Part shown: positions 27,372 to 35,900 of the stretch, in pieces
How positions within the stretch are numbered: the first letter of the stretch is position 1
Layout of the letters: each line of letters opens with the position of its first letter
Notes under the pieces: generated by a model
Databases searched by the model: none
Told to the model about the DNA's origin: nothing
The model's input: only the letters and a program-made list of their open reading frames with translations
Translations under genes and position numbers: made by a program
NCBI RefSeq assembly: GCF_000281085.1
Contig: NZ_JH767532.1
Coordinates: forward strand, 1-64,000
DNA from: Catenovulum agarivorans YM01
GTDB lineage: Bacteria; Pseudomonadota; Gammaproteobacteria; Enterobacterales; Alteromonadaceae
Direction: 5' to 3'
Length of the DNA: 64,000 nucleotides

Positions 27372-27932
27372 ATGAGAAAAGTATTAACAGGCTATGCAAT
27401 AGAGTTGATTCCAGTCAGCCGAGAAAATTTTCAACTATTACGCGAATGGCGCAATCAAGATGATATTCGCACGCAAATGGGTGATACCGCACTGATCTCT
27501 GCAGAGCAGCACCAAAATTGGTTTGATAAAATAGAACGCAGTCAGCAACAGTTGCATTACATCATTCAATATAAACAACAGCTTATTGGCTCAATAAACG
27601 TGCGTAGTTCAGACGGATTAGATCTAACTGACTGCAAATTAGCCGAAGTTGGTTTATATATCGCCACACCAGAATACCGCAACAACATGTTAGCGTTCGC
27701 ACCGTCGTTATTACTCAATGATTATCTGTTTGAACAATTGCAAATTATTGAATTGAAAAGTAAAGTGCGTAGCAGCAATGCGGCAGCGTTAAAATATAAT
27801 CAAGCTTTGGGGTACCAACTCTCCCCAATAGCTGATGATAATGAATTTATAGAAATTAGTTTGACTGCCGATAACTATAAAAAAGCGACTCAAATGGTTA
27901 AGCGTTTATTAAGTCGCAACCGTTCAAATTAG
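27372..27932 (+). CDS. pseH: GNAT acetyltransferase PseH
   Basis: Acetylates UDP-4-amino-4,6-dideoxy-AltNAc with acetyl-CoA, completing the Pse set in this locus. 186 residues, RimJ/RimL-type GNAT: IELIPVSRENFQLLREWRNQDDIR at the start, GLYIATPEYRNNMLAF at the CoA region and SSNAAALKYNQALGYQ near 140. ATG 27372 is chosen; a GTG at 27339 lies in repeat-derived sequence. Separated from pseG by 654 bp of repeats. Confidence 0.85.
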   Translation: MRKVLTGYAIELIPVSRENFQLLREWRNQDDIRTQMGDTALISAEQHQNWFDKIERSQQQLHYIIQYKQQLIGSINVRSSDGLDLTDCKLAEVGLYIATPEYRNNMLAFAPSLLLNDYLFEQLQIIELKSKVRSSNAAALKYNQALGYQLSPIADDNEFIEISLTADNYKKATQMVKRLLSRNRSN

Positions 27933-27940
27933 GTTTTGTT

Positions 27941-28174
27941 ATGACAGAAATTAACACAGATAAACTAGCCGAAGCTTTTGTTAGTGCATTAGCAATAGAT
28001 GCCGCAGAAGTTAATGATGAGCTGGCATACAGCCAACACCCAAAGTGGGATTCGACCGCGCATATGGTGCTGGTGGCTGAGATAGAAGCGGCTTTTGGTA
28101 TTATGTTGGATACCGACGATATCATTGATATGAGTTCTTTTGCCAAGGCAAAAGAGATTGTGGCTAAGTACTAA
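27941..28174 (+). CDS. Acyl carrier protein
   Basis: 77 residues, ACP fold. The phosphopantetheine serine is in WDSTAHMVLVAEIEAAFGI (about residue 38), replacing the usual DSL with DST. Eight bp after pseH. It likely carries the acyl group handled by the SDR, ligase, LuxE-like and LuxC-like proteins that follow, rather than serving bulk fatty acid synthesis. Confidence 0.88.
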   Translation: MTEINTDKLAEAFVSALAIDAAEVNDELAYSQHPKWDSTAHMVLVAEIEAAFGIMLDTDDIIDMSSFAKAKEIVAKY

Positions 28175-28209
28175 GATTGCTCGTCGACCGAATATAGCAC
28201 AATGGTTAA

Positions 28210-28322
28210 AAGTGGTGGTGGGGTATTAATTGGGAGCAAAACCTCTTTTTCAGGGATGAAAAAGCAGAGCGTACAAGGATGTATTTACAGCGTTTTTGCG
28301 ATAATTAAAACCCCACCTCCAC
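28210..28322 (+). repeat. Palindromic GGA-hairpin element, copy D
   Basis: Different arms (GTGGTGGTGGGGTATTAATT, 28211-28230, pairing with AATTAAAACCCCACCTCCAC, 28303-28322) around the same core: CTTTTTC-AGGGAT-GAAAAAG, linker GCAGAGCG, then TACA-AGGA-TGTA and TTTACAGCG. GTACAAGGATGT (28271-28282) is identical to the CsrA SELEX consensus RUACARGGAUGU. It lies in the 205-bp gap between the ACP and SDR genes. Confidence 0.72.
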
Positions 28323-28379
28323 GTAAACCCCCAAGTAGGTACACATCCTCTGCTAATATCACTAAACCCAAGAGCCAGC

Positions 28380-29135
28380 ATGCAAACTTTAAATAGTAAT
28401 AAAACAATTTTAATAACAGGCGCATCAGGCGGTATAGGATTCGCGAGTGCTAAGCTGTTGGCTCGCGCTGGTTATAGTCTTATTTTACACGGCCGTAATG
28501 CCGACAAGTTGGCAGAGGTAAAAGCTCAGCTGCTAACAACTAATTCAGCTATCCGCATCGAATATTTAACGGCAGATCTAGCCGAAACTGACGTTGTCGC
28601 CAGTTTATTTAAACAAGTGCAGCAATTTAAATTGCCACTTTATGGTTTAGTACACTGTGCTGGTAGTTTGTACGAAGCACCCTTGATGATGTTAAAACCA
28701 GTGGAGATTCACCAACAATTACAACTGCATGTAACCAGTGCAATTGAGCTTGCTCAATATGCGAGCCGATTTATGCTAAGACAAAAACAAGGCTCTATTG
28801 TATTTGTCTCGTCAGTAGTCGCAAACCAAGGTGCTGCAGGGCAGAGCGTGTATGCTGCGGCAAAATCAGCGCTATCTGGTTTAACTAAAAGTTTAGCGAA
28901 AGAGCTAGGCGCTCAAGGTATTCGGGTAAATTGCGTCTCACCAGGTTTTATTCAAACCGAGTTAGTTGCACACTATAACGAGCAGCAGCAACAATCATTG
29001 CAACAACAAACTATGCTCAAACGATTAGGTCAAGCTGATGATGTAGCTGAGTTAATTGAATTTTTATTATCAGACAAAGCAAGCTACATTACCGCACAAG
29101 AGATTGCGGTGGATGGTGGTTTAACTCTGCCATAG
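28380..29135 (+). CDS. FabG-like short-chain dehydrogenase/reductase
   Basis: 251 residues, classical SDR: TGASGGIGFASAKLL cofactor motif near 12-26, catalytic Ser in VFVSSVVANQG, YAAAKSALSG with Tyr/Lys near 157-161 and PGFIQTEL. Probably reduces a 3-oxoacyl thioester on the adjacent ACP. Similar SDRs occur in flagellin glycosylation islands of polar flagellates; substrate not shown. Confidence 0.9.
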   Translation: MQTLNSNKTILITGASGGIGFASAKLLARAGYSLILHGRNADKLAEVKAQLLTTNSAIRIEYLTADLAETDVVASLFKQVQQFKLPLYGLVHCAGSLYEAPLMMLKPVEIHQQLQLHVTSAIELAQYASRFMLRQKQGSIVFVSSVVANQGAAGQSVYAAAKSALSGLTKSLAKELGAQGIRVNCVSPGFIQTELVAHYNEQQQQSLQQQTMLKRLGQADDVAELIEFLLSDKASYITAQEIAVDGGLTLP

Positions 29136-29165
29136 CTATATAAAAATAAAATACTGAAAAACAAT

Positions 29166-30701
29166 ATGCATTTTTACAGCTCTCAATATATTCAACAAAT
29201 TGCACAAAACACGACGAGTCACATTATAGATGGCAAAACCGGTGTGCAGTTGAACTATGCAGAGTTTGATAAAACCGTTAGCCAAGTCGAAACTGTATTT
29301 CAGTTGTTATTTGAGCAACAAGGTAAATGCTTAGTCGCTATTGAAAGTGACAACAGCCTCAATTGTCTAGTGGTGTATTTTGCGCTTTTACGCAGCCAAC
29401 ATTGTTTGCTGTTGCTAGAAAGTGGCCAAGACAAGCTTAAACAGCAACAAATTATCCAAAATTATCAAATAAACTTATTGTTAGATAAAAGCCTGATTAA
29501 CTCGTTGCTAGCGGCATCAGCCGAGGCTCACAGCACTAAACAGAGTCTAATCCAACAATTACCACTAAAGTTTTTACCAACACAAACTATTCATCCAGAT
29601 ATCAAATTATTGCTAACAACCAGCGGCTCTACTGGCAGTTGCAAATACGTCAAATTAACTGCGGATAACCTGCAAGCGAATTGCCAATCTATCTGTCAAT
29701 ATTTACAACTAACAGCGAATGATTCTGTAGTGACGACCTTGCCCATGTTTTACAGTTTTGGTTTGTCGGTTATTCATACTCATATCGCAAGCGGTAGTCA
29801 GTTGGTGCTGAGCAATTCAACACCTATGGATAAAAACTTATGGGCGTTGCTCAAACAATATCAGCCAACGTGTTTATATGGCGTGCCGTTTTTTTATCAA
29901 ATGTTATTGCGTTTAGGTTTAAAACGTTTGCCGCTACAGTCGTTAAGATTATTCGCGCAAGCGGGTGGGAGGTTAGATAACTCGTTAATTTTGCAATTGC
30001 ATGAATATATCCAGCAACAAAATGATGGCTCATGCCACAAACAGCTATTTATCATGTATGGGCAAACCGAAGCGACTGCACGTATGGCTTATCTGCAACC
30101 GGATAAACTACCAGAAAAAGTCGGCTATATTGGCCAAGCTATTCCGGGTGGTGAATTTAAACTGGTTAATGATCTAGCTGATCACGCCGATAACCAAGGT
30201 AGCAGCATTCAATCAACCCAAGCAGGTGAGTTGTACTATCGTGGAGGCAATGTGAGTTTAGGTTTAGCACAAAACAGACAAATGCTCGAACAGGTAGAGA
30301 AAACCGAATGGTTAGCGACAGGTGATTTAGCCGAGCTTGATGCCGAAGGCGACTATAAAATAATTGGTCGACTCAAACGTTTTATCAAAATAGTTGGCAA
30401 ACGGATAAATTTAGACGAAGTAGAAGCTTGGTTAAGCCAGTCAAATTTAGCTAGAAACTTAACCGAACAAGCTCAAATACTCGCATCAGGTGAAGATGAT
30501 AAGTTAGTGTTAGTTATGGCAGGCAAATTAGCAGCAAATCACTTAGAGCAAATTCAGCATCCATTAATTCAATATGCAACTGAATTGTTGTCAGTGCATG
30601 CAAGCTACTTACGGGTAGTTCACATAGAGCAACTGCCACTTACTGCCAACCACAAAGTTGATTACAACAAATTAAAACAGCAGGTGTTATATGCAAATTG
30701 A
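29166..30701 (+). CDS. AMP-dependent acyl ligase (ANL superfamily)
   Basis: 511 residues. AMP-binding P-loop LLTTSGSTGSCKYVKLT near 150-166, YGQTEATARMAY (A5), GDLAELDAEGDYKIIGR (A7) and the hinge/C-terminal KRFIKIVGKRINLDEVEAWL (A8). Such enzymes adenylate a carboxylic acid and transfer it to CoA or an ACP. The 3' end overlaps the LuxE-like gene by 11 bp. Confidence 0.88.
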   Translation: MHFYSSQYIQQIAQNTTSHIIDGKTGVQLNYAEFDKTVSQVETVFQLLFEQQGKCLVAIESDNSLNCLVVYFALLRSQHCLLLLESGQDKLKQQQIIQNYQINLLLDKSLINSLLAASAEAHSTKQSLIQQLPLKFLPTQTIHPDIKLLLTTSGSTGSCKYVKLTADNLQANCQSICQYLQLTANDSVVTTLPMFYSFGLSVIHTHIASGSQLVLSNSTPMDKNLWALLKQYQPTCLYGVPFFYQMLLRLGLKRLPLQSLRLFAQAGGRLDNSLILQLHEYIQQQNDGSCHKQLFIMYGQTEATARMAYLQPDKLPEKVGYIGQAIPGGEFKLVNDLADHADNQGSSIQSTQAGELYYRGGNVSLGLAQNRQMLEQVEKTEWLATGDLAELDAEGDYKIIGRLKRFIKIVGKRINLDEVEAWLSQSNLARNLTEQAQILASGEDDKLVLVMAGKLAANHLEQIQHPLIQYATELLSVHASYLRVVHIEQLPLTANHKVDYNKLKQQVLYAN

Positions 30702-31785
30702 TGACTATAACAATGCTGCTGTATTTAGCCAGTTTCCAGTATACGGCTTAAATAGTGTGCAAAAGCAGGCGTTTTTACAACAAAGGTTAAATTGGTTGAC
30801 CCACCATCATGCAGCACATTGCCCCGAATATGCACGGCTATTAACTTGTATTGGTGAAGCTAATTCGCCAATGTGTAATATCGAACACATAGAGCAAGTG
30901 CCACCAGTCGCAGCTAGGTTATTTAAAGACTACGGCCTAAAAAGCATTAAAGATGATGAAGTGTTTCGTTTAATGCGCTCATCTGGTACAAGTGGCCGTC
31001 AATCACAAATTTATTTAGACGCTGATTCAGCTAAATTACAAAGCCAAATTCTGGTGAAAACGCTGCAACATTGGTTAGGCAAACAGCGCAGACCCATGCT
31101 GATTATTGATGCGAAAGAAACCATGCAAAATAAAAACGGCATGAGCGCCCGCGCGGCTGGTTTACAAGGCATGTCTTTTTTTGGTCGCAACCATTGTTAC
31201 GCGCTTGATGAAAACATGCAGTTGCGTATTGATGAGGTTAAAAGTTTTATTGAGCGATATCACAACCAACAAATATTTATTTTTGGTTTTACTTTTATTG
31301 TTTGGCAGCAATTTATTCAAGCTTTACAAAGCTTAGGATTAAAGTTTAACTTGCAGCAGGCGATATTAATTCACGGTGGAGGATGGAAAAAAATGCAGCA
31401 GCAAGCCGTGGATGATAAAACTTTTAAACAACAAATAAATGCACAACTAGGTGATGTTAGCGTGCATGACTACTATGGCATGGTTGAACAAACCGGCACT
31501 ATTTATATGCAATGCGAGCATGGTCATTTACATTGCCCTGTATGGTCAGATGTAGTAGTGCGTGATATTAACAGCTTGGCACAATTAAAAAATGGCCAAC
31601 AAGGATTGCTGCAAGTGAACTCAGCGCTACCGACCAGTTACCCAGGCCACAGTATCTTAACCGAAGATTTAGCAGTTATTCATGGTGAAGACGACTGCCC
31701 ATGTGGTCGTTTAGGCAAATATTTTACTTTGCATGGCCGAGTGCCAAATTCGCAAGTGAGGGGGTGTAGTGACACATTCTCTTAA
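30691..31785 (+). CDS. LuxE-like acyl-protein synthetase
   Basis: 364 residues. Resembles LuxE family acyl-protein synthetases: FRLMRSSGTSGRQSQIYLD near 90-108, ILIHGGGWKKM near 230 and DYYGMVEQTGTIYMQCEHGH near 262-282. LuxE activates a fatty acid as acyl-AMP and passes it to a Cys for LuxC. No luxAB genes are present, so bioluminescence is not indicated. Overlaps the LuxC-like gene by 17 bp. Confidence 0.85.
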   Translation: MQIDDYNNAAVFSQFPVYGLNSVQKQAFLQQRLNWLTHHHAAHCPEYARLLTCIGEANSPMCNIEHIEQVPPVAARLFKDYGLKSIKDDEVFRLMRSSGTSGRQSQIYLDADSAKLQSQILVKTLQHWLGKQRRPMLIIDAKETMQNKNGMSARAAGLQGMSFFGRNHCYALDENMQLRIDEVKSFIERYHNQQIFIFGFTFIVWQQFIQALQSLGLKFNLQQAILIHGGGWKKMQQQAVDDKTFKQQINAQLGDVSVHDYYGMVEQTGTIYMQCEHGHLHCPVWSDVVVRDINSLAQLKNGQQGLLQVNSALPTSYPGHSILTEDLAVIHGEDDCPCGRLGKYFTLHGRVPNSQVRGCSDTFS

Positions 31786-32971
31786 ATTTATCGAAGCGGT
31801 TAAATGGCCACTGAAAACTGAGAACTTCGCCAACCCTCAAAACAACCTAGCTTGGCAAAACAAGCTGGTTGAGGCAGTTGCAGGCTTTTCGACTTTTATA
31901 TTAAAACAAGCCGAGCTAAAACAGTTTCCAGAAATTATCGCGTTAGCTTATTGGTTTAGGCCGGCACATTTAAAACAATTGCAAGCAGAGCAAGTTGCAT
32001 CCGACAAGGTGCGCCCCCTAGTTGGTAAAACTGCAGGTAAGGTTTTTCATATAGCACCGGCTAATGTCGATACAGTTTTTTTGTACTCAGCTTTACTGTC
32101 GGTTTTATGTGGCAACCAAAATATAGTGCGCATCAGTGAGCGTAGTGGTGATATTACCCGCATGCTGGTGGAGCTCTTAAAATTATATTGCCAAAGCCCA
32201 ACAGGTAAACTGCTCGCTAACTACCTAGCCGTGGCTGAATATTCAGCGCAACTCGAAAACGTAACCGCGCAACTAAGCCGATGGTGTGATTTAAGGGTAA
32301 TTTGGGGGGGCGACCAAAGCATAGCCGCAATTAGCCAAATAGAGCCAAATACCAAACAAATAGAGTTTCCTGACAGATATTCAGTAGCGCTACTGAGCTT
32401 AAATAAAGATATTAAACAAACCGCGCAACAGTTTTTAACCGATGTATTGCCATTTAATCAGCAAGCTTGCTCGTCACCTAAAGCTATTTATTGGTTAAAT
32501 GTGCCAGAAGAAAAACAACAAGACTTTTGGTCAAACATAGAAAACTTGCTGCCGAATAGCCGCAACCAACTGACCATGAGCAACAAAGTTGAACAGCATA
32601 TTCTGCTGCAAAAACTCGCGGTAGAACATGGAATTGAATTAGCCAACCATACTGGCAAGTCATTTGCTAAGATAAAAAGCATAGGACCACTAGGCCAATG
32701 TAAAGTCAAAAAATTGACAAGTGAAATGTTAGCTGCCCATTCAGGCAATGGTTTAGTGTTGCAAACTGATATTGATGATGTTGCTGCAATTACTAGTAAT
32801 GAAAAATTGCAGTCCGTGATTATTGACGACCAAACCTTGAGTGAGACTTTGTATGTGGGTAAACGCAGCGTGCAAATAGGCCAAGCATTGGCATTTGATA
32901 CAGTTTGGGATGGGCAGAACTTGCTTGAATGTTTTATCAACACTACAAGTATTAATAGCCCCAATAGCTAG
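31769..32971 (+). CDS. LuxC-like acyl-CoA/acyl-protein reductase
   Basis: 400 residues; aldehyde dehydrogenase-like LuxC family. FHIAPANVDTVFLYSALLSVLCGN is the characteristic nucleotide-binding region near 92-115 and the catalytic Cys lies in FNQQACSSPKAIYW near 234. Reduces an activated acyl group to an aldehyde. GTG start behind GAGGGGG. Completes a five-gene acyl module (ACP, SDR, ligase, LuxE-like, LuxC-like). Confidence 0.87.
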   Translation: MTHSLKFIEAVKWPLKTENFANPQNNLAWQNKLVEAVAGFSTFILKQAELKQFPEIIALAYWFRPAHLKQLQAEQVASDKVRPLVGKTAGKVFHIAPANVDTVFLYSALLSVLCGNQNIVRISERSGDITRMLVELLKLYCQSPTGKLLANYLAVAEYSAQLENVTAQLSRWCDLRVIWGGDQSIAAISQIEPNTKQIEFPDRYSVALLSLNKDIKQTAQQFLTDVLPFNQQACSSPKAIYWLNVPEEKQQDFWSNIENLLPNSRNQLTMSNKVEQHILLQKLAVEHGIELANHTGKSFAKIKSIGPLGQCKVKKLTSEMLAAHSGNGLVLQTDIDDVAAITSNEKLQSVIIDDQTLSETLYVGKRSVQIGQALAFDTVWDGQNLLECFINTTSINSPNS

Positions 32972-32988
32972 GAATTAGAGTTTAGATA

Positions 32989-35900
32989 ATGTTAAAAGAT
33001 ATTCGCTTACATATAGAACAAGACGAAGAAAAACAAAGCGAAATAGAAGCGACTTTAGCGGCCGACATAAAACGCATTCATGCACGTAATATCCAAGCCT
33101 TTAGTTATCATATTCCTAGTTTATTAGAGCTAGTGCAACATGTGCAAACATCGAACGCAGCTTTAATCTGTAACAAATTTGGTGAAAAGAACATTGTTGA
33201 TTATGGCAATGGCCGCACCTTGTATGGACTGAACCCACTACAAGAAATTGACAAGCAGTATCAAGAATTTTGCCGTTTTCCACAAAACGTTCAACTTGTA
33301 GCGGACAGTATAGCCGAACAAGATGAAGATTCAGAACAAGACGAAAGCAGTAAAAATAACAAGTTAGGCCTATCAAAATTAGCCAACTACCAAGAATATT
33401 TATCTCGAACCGCTTTACCAAAAGATATTGAGGTTTTAGTTGTACTTGGCATAGGTTTAGGTAGACATATCCAGTCTCTCATTGCAAATCACAATATTCG
33501 CCATTTAGTGGTTTACGAGCCAGAAGTGCAGTATTTTCAGTGTTCAGTGATGGCGACTGATTGGGAAAGTATTCTTGACCAAGCCAAAGCTAAAAGAACT
33601 TCGATTTATTTACAAGTAAACAAAGATGGCCGTGACATTACCGCAGACTTGTCAGAGCTAAATCAGCATTTTCCGTTTGAACAGTTTTATTTGTATCAGC
33701 ATTACCATCATCCAATTTTTGATTCAGTAGCGGCAAGTTTACGTGATCATACTTGGCACTATTGTGTAACCAACGGCATACGAGTTAAACAGCAAAGCGC
33801 AGCTAACTATATCCCTATTTGGACACAATCCATTGAGTTAGACACAGTTGAAGATGTAGAAAAGAGCGATTCAAGCTTCTTTGAAAATAATATAGCGGCA
33901 TTCAAAAAATATTACCCAGCGATAGCGAAAGAGTTCGAGCAGTATCAAAGTAAAACTTGGAATACAGTTTTACATGCCGATAAACAAATAAACCTAATTG
34001 AAAATAACACATTAGCTTGTTGGCATGGAGATCATCCTAAAATTGAAGGTGAACAGAACTTTGCTAATTTTAGCCGTTACCCAAATAAAGACGGTTTAGT
34101 TTTAGGTTACAAAGGCACTAAGCTTAAACATTATTTACACTATCAATTTGTTGCTGAAACCGAAAAAATTTTAGAAGAGTTAGAAGAGGAAGCAGGCCAA
34201 CTGCCAGAAGATATAAAATCTTTGATCGTATTTGGTATAGGCACTGGTTACCAACTAGATAGTTTGTTTGCCAATCACAGTGTTGAAAATTTATTTATTT
34301 GTGAGCCGAATCGAGACTTCTTTTATGCTTCATTACATGCGATTGATTGGGCAAAATATTTAAAACAAATTGACGATTCGGGCGCGCGTTTATACTTAAA
34401 TATTGGTGACGATGGCACACATTTATTCCGCGACTTATTAAACCAGTTTTATTCAATTGGCCCGTATATTTTAGCCAATACCTATTTTTACCAAAGTTAT
34501 TACAATTCAAACTTAGTTGCCGCCGTAGCCCAACTGCGTGAACAGCTCCAGGTTGTAATCTCGATGGGGGAATACTACGACCACGCAAGGTATGGTATAG
34601 CCCACACCACAGAAACTATTTCGCGTGGCTACCCATTTTTAATTAAAGATGCAGCGAAAAAGCTCAGTTACCAAGATAAAGAAGTGCCTATATTTTTGGT
34701 TGGTAACGGACCTTCGTTAGATAAAAGCATAGAAACTATTAAAGAGTGGAAAGAGCAGGCTATCGTTATTTCCTGCGGTACAGCACTTATGCCACTATAC
34801 AAAAACGGCATAGTGCCTGATTTTCATGCGGAGATAGAGCAGAACCGTTCAACCTTCGACTGGATATGTCGTATCGGCGATTTTGACTACCTTAAACAAA
34901 TTAGTTTAATTAGCTGTAATGGTATTCACCCTGATACCTGTGATTTGTTTAAAGATGTATATTTAGCATTTAAAGAGGGTGAGTCATCTACGATTTCAGC
35001 CTTAACTATACTAGGCAGAGAAAACTACGAAGAGCTTAAATTTGCTTTTCCAACTGTGTCGAACTTTGCATTAAACTTATTTACAAATGTAGGGTTTAAT
35101 CAGGTATATTTGTTTGGAGTTGATTTAGGTTTTGTCGATCCAGTTAACCATCACTCCCAGCAATCAGGATATTACTTAGAAGAAGGTAAAGAGCTTTATA
35201 ACTACCAAGATAAAAATAATACTTCATTAGTCATTCCTGGAAATTTTCGGCCAACCGTTTTCACCAAGCACGAATATAAAGTTTCTAAAACAATAATCGA
35301 ACAAACCTTATCCTCAAGAAAAATTGAGTGTTTCAATGCATCAGATGGCGCTAGTATTCGCGGTGCGAGTCCTTTAATTTTGGACAGCGTATTGTTGGTT
35401 TCTTCACGCGACAATAAAGCAACATGCGTGGCAAATTTCAAACGCGATGTATTTTATACAGGAGATAATTCTTCTTCATATCTCGAGCAACTTTTGCAAA
35501 AATTTAAACAAGAAAATTTGGTATTTGAATTAAAAGCATTAAAAGATTTGGTTGACAGTACTTCTGGTTCAGAAAAAGATATTGAGTACTTAGTTCAAAG
35601 ACAAAAGGAAATGTTGTTTGCATCCTACTCTCACAGTAAATCATTGTTGTTTTTCTTGCTCTACGGAACGGTAAATTATGCTAATGCTTTTTTTAGCAAA
35701 TTGCTTTTATGCTCTAAAAAAGATGGGGCACTTTCAGATTCTATTGAGAAAGTTAAATTTGCTTGGAGTAATGCTCTTGATTGCGTCATAAGTGATGTAA
35801 GCGAGATTATTAAACTAGACCATTCTATTTCTTTGTCAGCAGCTAGAGAGTTGATTTTTTGTCGGCATAACACTAAGTTTACTCATTTTAATTTTCTGAA

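Noticed and set aside
30691-32971. Bioluminescence operon
   Set aside because: LuxE- and LuxC-like genes are present but luxA/luxB and luxD are not, and the neighbours are flagellin glycosylation genes.
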